A stretch of 64,000 nt of DNA, from contig NZ_AP024702.1 in the NCBI RefSeq assembly GCF_037076345.1, positions 4,588,001-4,652,000 on the forward strand, in the 5' to 3' direction. The notes below the pieces were generated by a model. That model was not told the origin of the DNA. It was given only the letters and a program-made list of their open reading frames with translations, and did no database searches. Each line of letters begins with the position of its first letter. Within the stretch, counting starts at the first letter, position 1. The position numbers and the translations under genes are program-made. This DNA comes from Haloferula helveola. GTDB lineage: Bacteria > Verrucomicrobiota > Verrucomicrobiia > Verrucomicrobiales > Akkermansiaceae. This document shows positions 37,116 through 46,202 of this stretch, piece by piece.

Positions 37116-38116
37116 CTCATCTCGGCCTTCGCCTGTGTGGTTTCGCCACGCAGTTCCGAGTAGCGGTCAGTGCGCTCGCTCCAGATTCCGGCGAATGCCG
37201 CTGCAAGCGTCGAGTCCGGTGCGCCACCCCGAAGTAGGGGCCTGAGATCATGCCCGGTCGGATTGAAGAGGCAGGTGAACGCGTGCCCGTCGGCGGAAAG
37301 CCGGAGTCTGCTACAGCTTTGGCAGAAGGGAGCGGTGACGGATGCGATCACGCCGATCTCGGCGTCGCTGTCGGCGTGGCGCCAACGTGTCGCGGTTTCT
37401 CCCGTGTGATTGGGTGGAAGGGCAACCAGCGGATGGCGCGAGCGGATGCGATCGAGAATCTCGGCGGCGGGGACCACGTGTTCCGTGGACCAACCGTTGG
37501 TCTCACCGACATCCATGAACTCGATGAAACGGAGAGTGACGCCGCTGTCCTTCGCCCAGTCGACGAGCGGAAGGATCTCGGATTCGTTCACATCCTTCTG
37601 CACCACACAGTTCACTTTGACGGGGAGTCCGAAGTTCGCTGCCGTGGAGATGCCCGCGAGCACCCGGTCCACTTTCGCGCCGACGCCGTTCATTCGCGAG
37701 AATACAGTGGGATCGAGCGCGTCGAGGCTGACCGTCACACGGCTGAGTCCCGCCAGCGCCAAGGCCTCGGCATGATGGGCCAACAGAACGCCATTGGTGG
37801 TCAGTGCGATGTCATCGATCCCGTCGACCGTCGCCAGCATCGCCACGAGGTCGGCGAGTCCGCGACGTAGCAACGGTTCGCCGCCGGTCAGGCGGATCTT
37901 GCGAACGCCCAGCTTGGTGGCGATCCGTGAAATCCGGTGGATTTCCTCAAAGCTGAGGATCTCCTCTCGAGGCAGGAATCGGTAACCCGGTCCGAACACT
38001 TCGGCGGGCATGCAGTAGCGGCAGCGGAAGTTGCACCGGTCGGTGACGGAGATCCGCAGATCACGAAGTGGCCGACCTCGTAGATCGCGGGTCGGCTGTG
38101 GCGGGGGATCGGTCAC
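37100..38116 (-). CDS. moaA: GTP 3',8-cyclase
   Basis: Radical SAM enzyme for the first step of molybdopterin synthesis. The 338-residue protein has the SAM [4Fe-4S] motif CNFRCRYC (Cys 28, 32 and 35), RLTGGEPLLR, and SLDALDPTVFSRMN. A second [4Fe-4S] cluster is formed by CQSCSRLRLSADG with a later FTC cysteine. It ends YLGG, the GG tail needed for activity. It lies between the porin and lysR genes, separated from the other Moco genes by the nitrate genes. Confidence 0.97.
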   Translation of the reverse strand: MTDPPPQPTRDLRGRPLRDLRISVTDRCNFRCRYCMPAEVFGPGYRFLPREEILSFEEIHRISRIATKLGVRKIRLTGGEPLLRRGLADLVAMLATVDGIDDIALTTNGVLLAHHAEALALAGLSRVTVSLDALDPTVFSRMNGVGAKVDRVLAGISTAANFGLPVKVNCVVQKDVNESEILPLVDWAKDSGVTLRFIEFMDVGETNGWSTEHVVPAAEILDRIRSRHPLVALPPNHTGETATRWRHADSDAEIGVIASVTAPFCQSCSRLRLSADGHAFTCLFNPTGHDLRPLLRGGAPDSTLAAAFAGIWSERTDRYSELRGETTQAKAEMSYLGG

Positions 38117-38153
38117 GGTCGGAAGATGGAACCGGTGGGGCCGGCGTGCCAGC

Positions 38154-38194
38154 GGGAAAAGAAACGGGTCCGGGAGATGCGCCCCCGGACCCGT
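38154..38194 (-). terminator. Rho-independent terminator of porin gene
   Basis: On the minus strand, ACGGGTCCGGG and CCCGGACCCGT form a perfect 11-bp stem (38164-38174 with 38184-38194), followed by TTTCTTTTCCC. It begins 22 bp after the porin stop codon. Confidence 0.85.
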
Positions 38195-38215
38195 CGAGTG
38201 GCAACCGATGCTGGA

Positions 38216-39478
38216 TTAGAAGGTGTAGTTCAGCTCGATGCTGAAGCGGGTGGTGTCGAAGGGAGCCGGATTGATCACGAGCGGATTGCCGGTCGGGCCT
38301 TCGGAGTCGAAGTAGGCGAACTTGGCGATCGCGAGGAAGTTCTCGCTGAACTTCTTCGCCAGCACCGCGTCGTATTCCCAGCCGTAGTCGAAGCCGGAAC
38401 CGTTGTCACCGAAGACGTGGACGGTCTGGTTGAAGTTCAAGCCCCAGAACGGCAGCGGGGTGGCGTGGGTGAGGTAGAGGTCGCTGATGCCGGGGTTCCG
38501 GGTCAGGCCGATCCGGGTGCCGATGAACGCGTCGGCGAAACCGTTGAAGGCGTGCACCGTGGCGAGCGGCGTGACGAAGTCGGCATCGAGGTATTCGTAA
38601 CCGAGCGTGAACGTGTGGGTGCCTGCCTTGGCCGATGCCTTGAAGTGTGCGTACCAAGCGTCGTCCGGCTTGAAGATCGGCGAGCTGCTGGTGTCGGTCT
38701 GGTAGGCGATTTCGCCATAGAGCGTGACCGGGCCGATCGGGGTCTCACCGCTGATGCCGTAGGTGTTGTTGCTGACGTAGCCGGCGTTGGCCGCCGTCTC
38801 GTCGAAGTCCATCAGGTAGGCGTAGCCGGTGATCGTGGAATCCCCGAAGCCCGAGTAGGAGGCGTTGAAGAGGTGGATGTCGCCGGCGAAGTTGCGCAGG
38901 GGGCCCATCGCGTCGGAGCCGAAGATTCGGTTGGCGCGGTTGGCATACGCGTAGAACAGCGTGAGGTCTTCGATCGACGTGTTCGTGATACTAAACGCAT
39001 CGTAGGTTTGCTCGTTCTGGCGCCATCCGACGTTGCCGATGAAGGCGGCGTTATCGAGGATAATGCGCTGGCGGCCGGCCTTGAACACGGTGTCGAAACC
39101 CTTGTACTGGATGTAGGCCTGGTTGAGCTCGTTGTTCTCGGGGTCGAGGATCGGCGTGCGGCTCGGGTCGTGCGGTGAGGTCGCGGCGCCCGGACCCGAA
39201 TCGTAGGAATCGTCGATGGCCTGGAGGAATTCCCCTTCGACCAAGGCGCTGAATCCGTACCAATCGCGGGTCACCAGTCCGACACGTTCCCGGACCGTGA
39301 AGGCGGTCGAGGAGCGCAGGGCGGGCGAGTCGATCGATCCGTACTCGTAGCGGGCGCGGATGTTGAGGGTCGGCTTGATCCATGGCTCGGCCGGCGGCGG
39401 TTCGACGGCGGGCTCAGGGGTCATTCCGGCGTGGGCCGTGGAGACGGCGACAACTGCGAGGAGGCGGTGTGCTTTCAT
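38216..39478 (-). CDS. outer-membrane beta-barrel porin (alginate-export-like)
   Basis: A 420-residue outer-membrane protein. The signal peptide is at residues 1 to about 17 (MKAHRLLAVVAVSTAHAG), then a proline-rich linker and repeated amphipathic strands (for example LNIRARYEYGSI, DTVFKAGRQRIILDN, HTFTLGYEYLDAD). It ends with an aromatic C-terminal residue (LNYTF), the BAM-recognition signature. The DNELNQAYIQYKG and GRQRI parts recall the alginate-export porin family. It has its own terminator and an upstream TGGCA-N8-GCT element shared with nrtA, so nitrate passage through the outer membrane is a plausible role but is not shown by sequence. Confidence 0.85.
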   Translation of the reverse strand: MKAHRLLAVVAVSTAHAGMTPEPAVEPPPAEPWIKPTLNIRARYEYGSIDSPALRSSTAFTVRERVGLVTRDWYGFSALVEGEFLQAIDDSYDSGPGAATSPHDPSRTPILDPENNELNQAYIQYKGFDTVFKAGRQRIILDNAAFIGNVGWRQNEQTYDAFSITNTSIEDLTLFYAYANRANRIFGSDAMGPLRNFAGDIHLFNASYSGFGDSTITGYAYLMDFDETAANAGYVSNNTYGISGETPIGPVTLYGEIAYQTDTSSSPIFKPDDAWYAHFKASAKAGTHTFTLGYEYLDADFVTPLATVHAFNGFADAFIGTRIGLTRNPGISDLYLTHATPLPFWGLNFNQTVHVFGDNGSGFDYGWEYDAVLAKKFSENFLAIAKFAYFDSEGPTGNPLVINPAPFDTTRFSIELNYTF

Positions 39479-39500
39479 GGCGAGTTACGCCAGAAAGGGA

Positions 39501-39516
39501 AGCGGGTCGCCTGCCA
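39501..39516 (-). promoter_or_regulatory. TGGCA-N8-GCT element upstream of porin gene
   Basis: On the minus strand TGGCA-GGCGACCC-GCT has the GC 24 nt before the porin ATG. It shares TGGCA-N6-CCGCT with the nrtA element. Confidence 0.45.
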
Positions 39517-39598
39517 GACATGCCCGACCGTCAAATTCGGTAGGCGAAACTTTACGCAAGCCGCCGATGAGTTCGGCTCATGGGTGGGGCCGCCGGAT

Positions 39599-39994
39599 TC
39601 AGGGGATGAACCGGATCGATCCCGGGTAGCGGAACCACTCGCCGCGGTTCGCGGCGGTGCAACCAAGGACGGATGCCACGACGGCAAGGACCCAGAGAAC
39701 GAAAAGAACGGGGAGCAGGAGCAGGCCGATGAAGAAGAACATCAGGACGAAGGTGATCGATCCGAGCACGAAAAAGTAGAGCAGTTCCGAGAGCTGGAAA
39801 TTGAGGGCTTCCTTGCCGTGATGGTTGATGTAGGCCGACTCGTCCTTTTTCACGAGCCACAGGATCAACGGTCCGATGAATCCGGTCAGCAGCCCGAGCA
39901 GATGGCAGAGCATCCCGAGCGTGCGCTCCTCCTCGGTCGGCACGGGGGGTGCGACCGGATTGGCGGGAAGCATCGGCGGCGGTTGGTCGATCAT
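39599..39994 (-). CDS. DUF4870 membrane protein
   Basis: A 131-residue inner-membrane protein with a short Pro-rich N-terminus, then ERTLGMLCHLLGLLTGFIGPL, INHHGKEALNFQLS, and two further hydrophobic helices (about 70-110). This layout is the DUF4870 (Tic20-like) family, whose function in bacteria is unknown. It overlaps the S10 peptidase stop by 4 bases (ATGA), so the two genes are co-expressed. Confidence 0.88.
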   Translation of the reverse strand: MIDQPPPMLPANPVAPPVPTEEERTLGMLCHLLGLLTGFIGPLILWLVKKDESAYINHHGKEALNFQLSELLYFFVLGSITFVLMFFFIGLLLLPVLFVLWVLAVVASVLGCTAANRGEWFRYPGSIRFIP

Positions 39995-41493
39995 GGCGCG
40001 GCAGTGATGAAGTCGACGAGGTCGGTCCGGGACTTCTTCAGGTCCGGCGGATTGAGGTAGAACATGTGTCCGGCGTCGTACTCGGTCCGCTCGATTCGCT
40101 TCAGCCCCGACTCGGGAAGCTCGGTCATCTGGCGGATCGAGTATTGGATACCGGCGGGAGGGGTAGCGAGATCGCAGGCTCCTTCCATGACGAGAACCTT
40201 GAGGTAGGGGTTGTCACGCATCGCCTTGGCGAGGTTGCCGGAGAGGTTCACCACCGAATTGTTCGCGCTCCAGTTCCACGGGTGGACCTTGCCGGTGAGG
40301 ATTTCGTACGGAGCCTCCTCTTCCCAGCCGAGCTCTTCGCTCAAATAGGAAAGCATCGCGGTCGAGTAGGCGCCGAAGGCCAGCGAGAACGACGGGTCGT
40401 AGCTCGGATAGTCGTCGGCCGCGCTTTCGGACGGCCACGCGACCCGGGCATCGAAGCGTCCGACCGTCTTGCCTTCGGAACGCAGCAGTTCGGCGCGGAA
40501 GCGAGACGGATCGAGGCGCAGGTCGAGATCGAGCAGCAGTTGCGTGTCGAGCGAGGTGAGTTCGGAGAGCCGCTTGGCGACCTTCTGCTTCTCTTCACTG
40601 CTGATGGCGTTGCCCTTGAGCAAGGCGAGCGCGTAGTCGCCGAACGCGAACTCGTCCGCCTGCTTGATGAGGTCGTCGCGTTCGCCCTTCAGCTTGCCGT
40701 GATAGTGAGCGACCGCAGCGAAGGTCGGCAGGTAGACCGAGTACATTAGCGCATCGCCATCGGCCGGGCGGAGTGTGCGGAAGTCGAGCAGCGAGGAAAG
40801 CAACACCACGCCGTTCAGGGTCATGCCGTAGCGGCTCTGGAGGTGTTCCGACAGGCCGGCCACCCGGATCCCGCCGTAGGACTCGCCGAGGAGATACTTC
40901 GGCGAGGACCAGCGGTCGTTCTCCGTGACCCAGCGACGGACGAAGTCGCCGATCGACTCGACGTCCTCACGGACGCCGTGGAATTCCGACGGCTTGGTGT
41001 CCTTCTCGGCGCGGCTGTAGCCGGTGGATACCGGGTCGACGAACACAAGGTCGGTGACGTCGAGAATCGAGTAGGGATTGGAAATCAGTCGGGCAGGCGG
41101 CTTCGGCGCATCGACGCCGTCGCCGGGCAGATCCACCCGGTAGGGTCCGAGCATGCCGAGGTGGAGCCACACGGCGGATGATCCGGGCCCGCCATTGAAG
41201 GCGAACATCACCGGACGCTTCGACGGATCCTCGGTGCCTTTGCGAATGTAGCTGACGTGGAAGACCGCGGCCCGGGGTGTCCCGTCGTCCTTCTTGATCT
41301 GCAGCTTGGCGGTGGTCACCTCGTAGTCGACCTTGGTGCCGTCGATCTGGACCGTGCCTTCGCGGGTGACGGGCTCGGCCACCGCCTCCTTTTTGTCCTT
41401 TTCCGCAGGGGTGTCCTTCTTCGCGGGTTTCTCGGGCTTGTCCTGGCCGAAGACGGCGAGGCTGGTGATCAGGAGCAGGGTGAGGGTGCGCAT
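39991..41493 (-). CDS. secreted S10-family serine carboxypeptidase-like protein
   Basis: A 500-residue exported protein. The signal peptide (about residues 1-16, MRTLTLLLITSLAVFG) is followed by a Lys/Glu/Pro-rich linker. The alpha/beta-hydrolase core has FNGGPGSSAVWLHLG (about 99-113), the nucleophile Ser in LLGESYGGIR (about 205), the acid in EGACDLATPP, and the histidine in YDAGHMFYL. The family comprises serine carboxypeptidases; bacterial members are often annotated peptidase S10. The start at 41493 begins the signal peptide. It is upstream of, and overlapping with, the DUF4870 gene. Confidence 0.92.
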   Translation of the reverse strand: MRTLTLLLITSLAVFGQDKPEKPAKKDTPAEKDKKEAVAEPVTREGTVQIDGTKVDYEVTTAKLQIKKDDGTPRAAVFHVSYIRKGTEDPSKRPVMFAFNGGPGSSAVWLHLGMLGPYRVDLPGDGVDAPKPPARLISNPYSILDVTDLVFVDPVSTGYSRAEKDTKPSEFHGVREDVESIGDFVRRWVTENDRWSSPKYLLGESYGGIRVAGLSEHLQSRYGMTLNGVVLLSSLLDFRTLRPADGDALMYSVYLPTFAAVAHYHGKLKGERDDLIKQADEFAFGDYALALLKGNAISSEEKQKVAKRLSELTSLDTQLLLDLDLRLDPSRFRAELLRSEGKTVGRFDARVAWPSESAADDYPSYDPSFSLAFGAYSTAMLSYLSEELGWEEEAPYEILTGKVHPWNWSANNSVVNLSGNLAKAMRDNPYLKVLVMEGACDLATPPAGIQYSIRQMTELPESGLKRIERTEYDAGHMFYLNPPDLKKSRTDLVDFITAAP

Positions 41494-41572
41494 GCGTCGG
41501 AAGTTAGCGGTCTGGATTTCGAAGGCAAGAGCGGCACGGGAGGGCGGGAGTGTGCCGGAATCGCCGCATGTA

Positions 41573-41611
41573 CAAAGAAAAAGCCGGGCTCCCATACGGT
41601 GAGCCCGGCTT
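41573..41611 (-). terminator. Rho-independent terminator after small ORF
   Basis: On the minus strand, AAGCCGGGCTC and GAGCCCGGCTT form a perfect 11-bp stem with a 9-nt loop, followed by TTTTCTTTGT. It ends transcription coming from the regulator or the small ORF before the S10 peptidase gene. Confidence 0.9.
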
Positions 41612-41629
41612 GTGATCGAAACGATTCGC

Positions 41630-41701
41630 TTAGCGAGCCGCCCGGGTGGTTCCACCCTTGGTGGTGTTGACCGGGAAGCTGATGGCAGTTGGAACGGACA
41701 T
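41630..41701 (-). CDS. candidate 23-residue peptide
   Basis: A short ATG-to-TAA frame, starting MSVPTAISFP and ending TTRAAR, rich in Thr, Val, Ala and Gly with three basic residues. It sits alone in the 328 bp between the XylR-type regulator and the S10 peptidase, 18 nt before a strong terminator. I see no Shine-Dalgarno sequence. The terminator proves neither translation nor a separate transcript, and the frame could be chance within a regulator 3' region. Confidence 0.35.
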   Translation of the reverse strand: MSVPTAISFPVNTTKGGTTRAAR

Positions 41702-41821
41702 GGTAATTACGGGCAGTTGGTTTTTTGAGCGAGCGACGTGCTCGATGTTGGTAGGACCATACGCCTGTCCTCAACTGCCTGCATTACGAAGAGGGGAACT
41801 CACCTTGTGATTTTGCGAAGG

Positions 41822-42970
41822 CTAGTTTCGCCATGTTTTCCGGTAATCTCCGGGGGTTTGGCCGGTTTCCCTGCGGAAAAGGTGGCTCAGGCGCTCCGAG
41901 TGTTCGAAGCCGAGCACGTCGGCGATATGGGCCAGTGTGTAGTCGGTTTCCTTGAGGAAGCGCTGGATCGACTCGACGAGGCTCTGGCTCAGATGCTGGC
42001 GGGGAGTCTTGCCGGTGGCCGCCTTGACCCGTTGCTCGAGAAGCCGCCGCGAGACGTGGCATGCCTGGGCCAGAATCTCGATCGTCAGGGTGCCGGGACG
42101 CTGCTGGCGAAGAAGTTCGAGGAATCGCCGGACAAGCGGATCGCTGACCGCCTCCAGCGCACTCGACTGGCGGATGACGAGGCCCTTCGGTTGGACGAGG
42201 CGCTCGAGTTCGATCGAGTCCGGCTCGTTACCGTTCATCATTTCCTCGAGCCACGACGCAGAGAGGAAACCCATCCGCGCGATATCGGGATCAATGCTTG
42301 AGAGCGGGATCCGCGCGGTGGCACAGAAAATGGGATCGTTGTCGACACCGACCACCGCGAGGTCTTCGGGAACGGCGATGCCGAGATTGAGCGCGGTATG
42401 GACGGCGCGGTAGGCGACCTCGTCCCAGCAGCAGAAGAGCGCGCACGGCTTCGGCAGGGACTTGATGAAGTTCGCGTCGCCCTTGTGCAGCGTTTCGAAG
42501 CTCCGCTCATCACGCTCCGGCGTGTGGTGAAGGAGTGTCTCGAACCCCTGGCTGGCAAGATACTCGGTGAAACCCGCCTCACGTTCCAGAGAGACCGGAT
42601 GGTCGCTGTAGCCGAGAAAGGCGAAGTCACGGTGGCCCTTGGCAATCATGTGCCGGGCGGCGATCTCGGCAACGATGCGGTGGTCGCTGTCGACCAGCGG
42701 CAGAGGGTTTCCTCCGTGCCCGCTTTCGGTGCCGAGGTTGATAACCGGAATGCCGCGCTTCCGAAGTTTGAGCGAGTGGGTGGGCGACGGGCTGGTGGTA
42801 ATCACTCCGTCGCCTTCGAAGTCCTCCAGCCAGGTCGGCTCGGCGGTGTTCTTGCCACGATACTCGAAAAGCACCTGCCAGTCGTGCAGGCGTCCGAAGC
42901 GGGCGATACCCGAAATCAGGTTCCTGCCGTACTGGGTGGAGGTCTCGATGATGACCGCGACGTGCTTCAC
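41822..42970 (-). CDS. XylR-type regulator (LacI-like sensor plus AraC DNA-binding domain)
   Basis: A 382-residue regulator of the kind common in Verrucomicrobiota. Residues 1 to about 270 form a LacI/ribose-binding-protein-like sensor (HVAVIIETSTQYGRNLISGI, then SLEREAGFTEYL and VVGVDNDPIFCATA). Residues about 285-382 are an AraC helix-turn-helix pair with LAQACHVSRRLLEQRVK and IADVLGFEHSERLSHLFRRE. Unlike LacI there is no N-terminal helix-turn-helix. Effectors of the family are usually sugars; no sugar catabolic gene is next to it, so its target is unclear. Confidence 0.93.
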   Translation of the reverse strand: MKHVAVIIETSTQYGRNLISGIARFGRLHDWQVLFEYRGKNTAEPTWLEDFEGDGVITTSPSPTHSLKLRKRGIPVINLGTESGHGGNPLPLVDSDHRIVAEIAARHMIAKGHRDFAFLGYSDHPVSLEREAGFTEYLASQGFETLLHHTPERDERSFETLHKGDANFIKSLPKPCALFCCWDEVAYRAVHTALNLGIAVPEDLAVVGVDNDPIFCATARIPLSSIDPDIARMGFLSASWLEEMMNGNEPDSIELERLVQPKGLVIRQSSALEAVSDPLVRRFLELLRQQRPGTLTIEILAQACHVSRRLLEQRVKAATGKTPRQHLSQSLVESIQRFLKETDYTLAHIADVLGFEHSERLSHLFRRETGQTPGDYRKTWRN

Positions 42971-43034
42971 TCGGAGGAAGTTGACGGCTCAGGCGTCGCT
43001 CCGCAACGGGCGAGCGTGACTTTCCGGCGGGGGC

Positions 43035-46000
43035 TCAATGGATCGATGCGAGCCACTCCGCCACGCCCGTCACGTAGTCGGGAATCGGGTTCAGTTCCGT
43101 CGCTGCCGCGATCGTGTTCTTACGATACTCCGGTTCGAGAGCCGAGATGGCCGACTTGGCGCGTTCGCGCAGTGACTCGAAAACGGCACCGCTGTGGCGC
43201 TCGGATTCGAACTCGAAGGGATGCGCGACCACGAAGTGGACCCACATGCGGCCGAGCGTCTCGGGATCGTCTTCCGACCAGAGCGCAACGACTTCGCGGG
43301 CGGCGTGGTAGCGCTCGCCCACAGGGCCTTTGAATTTGCCGCCGGAGTAGGAGGCTCCGTCGCCATCGGGGAATCGCGGGCCTTCGCTCGCGAGCGGGCC
43401 GATTTCGGGTGCCAGATTCCGCAGGTCGAGGGCGAGGGCGGAGAAGAAGACGTCATTCATCATGCCATCGCTCTTCTTCAACCGCGGACGGATGAGCCGG
43501 GCGAGTCGCGGGTCCTTCGGAGCGGAGTCCTTGGTCAAGATATGCAGGGCCTCAATGGCCGCCCTGAACGATCCGTAGCGCGCTTCGCCGACGGCAGCGA
43601 TGGCGTCGAGTCCATCGTCTCCTGCGGGCAACTTCGACAGAGCCATGATCGCCGATCCTTGGGTCGTCATGCCATACTTGCCCTCTTGGGGCTCGCGGAC
43701 TTCATCGATCATCCCTCGGGTGAACTCCTTCTCCATCTCGTCCCCGAGTTCCATCAGCGAGAGCACGCGCATCGCCTCACCACGGCGGATGTAGTCGATG
43801 TCCTTGTCGCGGATCAGCTCCATCAGGACCGGTGCGCATCCGGCCGCCTTGCCGTCTTCCTGCTCGAGGTGGAAGTCGGTGATCTCGATGATCAGGTCCC
43901 GGCGTTGCTTGTCGGTCAGCGAGTCGATGAGCTTGGCCGCCGCCTGCGGACGCCCCGCGGCGAGCGTTTCGATCAGCGAGCGCTTCTCTTCGAGTGCCGC
44001 GGCACGGAACTGTTCGGTAAGCAGGCCGGCCCATGCTTCCGGATCGGTTCTCCGGAGTTCGAGAAGTGCCCAGCGCGCGTGGGGCGAGTCGTCCATGACC
44101 GCCTGCATCAGATTGGCGGGGTTGCTGGCGAGTTGAAGTTTCTCGACGGTCCATCCCAAGGGCTCGCGGAGGATGGCCGCACGGTCGAAACGCCGGGCCT
44201 TCCGCAACTCAAGCAGCCGCTCGTGTGCCTGCTTGTGCTCGTCCGGTTCATCTCCCAGCGGCGCTCCGAAGTGGTCGCGCTCGAAGCGCTTCTCGAGTTT
44301 CCTGAACTCTTCGTCCTCCGGGCCGGGTGGGGGCAACGAGGCGAGAATCGCGTCGAGTTCGGGCTTCAGTTCGACCAATGCCTCGTTGCCGGCGGCCTCG
44401 GCGACCTCGTGGATCATCGACGCCGGCAGGCCATCTTGCTCGAGCATTCCGGACAGGGTTTCCTCCAACTGTTGGCGGATGTCGTCGCCTTCGCGTCCCT
44501 TCAGCCGTTCGTCGGTCGGAGTCACGAGCGACTGGGCCTCCAGTTCGGGTGCAACCTCCCATCGATCGCCGAGGTGGTCCGGCAGAGCTTGGCGAAGGAG
44601 GAAGTCGATCAGATTGATCGCGACCGTGCGGTTGTAGTCGGCGTCCCAGTTCTCGGTCAGGCTGCGAGTGGCCCAGACGGTCTCTGAAATGAGCTCGGAG
44701 GGCGCGGCTTCGTCCGGGTGGATCTCAAGTGTCCCGAAGCCGTCGGCTGTCGACATCGAGCCGAAGGTGCGGTCGTCCGATTTCGGATTCCATGAGCGGA
44801 CGCGATCGAGCCAGAAGAGGGTGTCGGCGAGGAAGCGCGCTTCCTTTTCAGAGAGGGGAATCAGGCGGGCACCGTGGGCCGGTTGGTCCGCCCAACGATT
44901 TCGTCCGACGACTCCGATCGAGTTGTATTCGGTGACGGCCAGCAGCGGCTCGTCAGATCCGAAACGGAGGCCGAAGCTGCGCGTGCTGAGGCTGTAGCAA
45001 CCGGCCGACCTCCAGCGGTAGACCAGCCACCCACTTTCCGGGGGTGCGATGTCGCCCCGGTCGTCGATGGCCAGCTTCCACGAGCGGCGGTGGGCCGGAA
45101 GGCGGTTGAGATCGGCGAACGCCAGCGCGGCCGCTTTGGGATCCTTCCCCCAGAAACCGTCGGGAACGGCAGTTTCGGGAGCATCCGGATCGCCGAGGAA
45201 GCTGTCGGCACGTCGCTTGCCGTGGAAAAACTCGGCAAGCGCCTCGTCATCGGCCCCCTTGAGGGACCGGTATTCGAATGCCGCCTGCTTCGGCGCCGGC
45301 GGCCCTTCGTCGTCATCGGCATCGGCGATCTCCGGGTCGTCGACGAGCGGATAGCCGAGGCCTCCGGCTTTCGCGATTTCGGCAAAGGTTTCGCCTTCCT
45401 TCATCACCCGGACGTGAGGGTGGGGCGTGTCGGTGAAGTAGCCGGACTTCTCCTTGTCCCAGCGGAACACGACCTTTCTGGCTTCCTCATCGGACGCGGC
45501 GTCCTCCGGGCCGAAGGCGATCTCGGGAATGCCGTCGTCGTTGTCGTCGTAGCATTCGAAGGTCCAGTCGTTGGCGTCATCCGCGCGGCGGGGATGCCAG
45601 TTGAAGATTACCCGGAACCACTCCCGCGACTCGGTCTCGATGCTGTCGATCGCGAAGGCCTCGACGGAGTCGTCCTCGGCCTCGCGCACGCCGTAGTTGG
45701 TGGATTGCGCGACATCGAGGATGCCGTCGCCATCGAAGTCGAAGACATACCCCGGATCGATGTAGTTGTTGCCGCCGAAAGGCCTCAGCTCGTCGCCGTC
45801 GCCGTCGAACACCATCACGTGGGCGTCGGACAGCGGATCGAGGGTGGCTTCGAAAGATGCCGGAACCGCCGCCTCGTCCGGGTCATCGCTGCCGGCGAAA
45901 AGCGATTCGGTTTCCTCCGCATCGTAGTCCTCGGGCGAAGTGTAGCGGTCGCTGAAGTCGAACCGCCGGTGCGCGAGCAGCAGATGGATGTCAGCCTTCC

Positions 46001-46193
46001 CGTCGGGCTGCGGACAACGCAGGAGCCGGTAGCCGGTGAGGATGTGTTCCTTTCCGTCGCAGCCGCTCAACCGAGCGGCTTCCGCAGCGCCCGTCTCCGG
46101 CTTCCGTAGTAGATCGAGATCCGCGTGGAGGAGCGGTTCGTCGGCCGAGGCCAGTGACGCCGCTACGAGAATGGGAAATACGGCTTTGATCAT
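43035..46193 (-). CDS. large secreted acidic protein with DxDxDG motifs
   Basis: A 1052-residue exported protein with signal peptide MIKAVFPILVAASLASADEP. The N-terminal third has calcium-binding-loop-like repeats (FDGDGDELRP, FDFDGDGILDV, YDDNDDGIPEIAFG), reminiscent of VCBS/FG-GAP units. The C-terminal half is helical, with HEAT-like spacing (for example GAPVLMELIRDKDIDYIRRG). It is strongly acidic. I do not recognise a family for the whole protein. It ends 9 bp before the transglutaminase genes' downstream end and is in the same minus-strand run. Confidence 0.75.
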   Translation of the reverse strand: MIKAVFPILVAASLASADEPLLHADLDLLRKPETGAAEAARLSGCDGKEHILTGYRLLRCPQPDGKADIHLLLAHRRFDFSDRYTSPEDYDAEETESLFAGSDDPDEAAVPASFEATLDPLSDAHVMVFDGDGDELRPFGGNNYIDPGYVFDFDGDGILDVAQSTNYGVREAEDDSVEAFAIDSIETESREWFRVIFNWHPRRADDANDWTFECYDDNDDGIPEIAFGPEDAASDEEARKVVFRWDKEKSGYFTDTPHPHVRVMKEGETFAEIAKAGGLGYPLVDDPEIADADDDEGPPAPKQAAFEYRSLKGADDEALAEFFHGKRRADSFLGDPDAPETAVPDGFWGKDPKAAALAFADLNRLPAHRRSWKLAIDDRGDIAPPESGWLVYRWRSAGCYSLSTRSFGLRFGSDEPLLAVTEYNSIGVVGRNRWADQPAHGARLIPLSEKEARFLADTLFWLDRVRSWNPKSDDRTFGSMSTADGFGTLEIHPDEAAPSELISETVWATRSLTENWDADYNRTVAINLIDFLLRQALPDHLGDRWEVAPELEAQSLVTPTDERLKGREGDDIRQQLEETLSGMLEQDGLPASMIHEVAEAAGNEALVELKPELDAILASLPPPGPEDEEFRKLEKRFERDHFGAPLGDEPDEHKQAHERLLELRKARRFDRAAILREPLGWTVEKLQLASNPANLMQAVMDDSPHARWALLELRRTDPEAWAGLLTEQFRAAALEEKRSLIETLAAGRPQAAAKLIDSLTDKQRRDLIIEITDFHLEQEDGKAAGCAPVLMELIRDKDIDYIRRGEAMRVLSLMELGDEMEKEFTRGMIDEVREPQEGKYGMTTQGSAIMALSKLPAGDDGLDAIAAVGEARYGSFRAAIEALHILTKDSAPKDPRLARLIRPRLKKSDGMMNDVFFSALALDLRNLAPEIGPLASEGPRFPDGDGASYSGGKFKGPVGERYHAAREVVALWSEDDPETLGRMWVHFVVAHPFEFESERHSGAVFESLRERAKSAISALEPEYRKNTIAAATELNPIPDYVTGVAEWLASIH

Positions 46194-46202
46194 TGGGTCA
46201 GG

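Noticed and set aside
43194..44687. 497-codon plus-strand frame opposite the 1052-aa protein
   Set aside because: Looks like a complement artefact of codon bias; no start signal and no motif.
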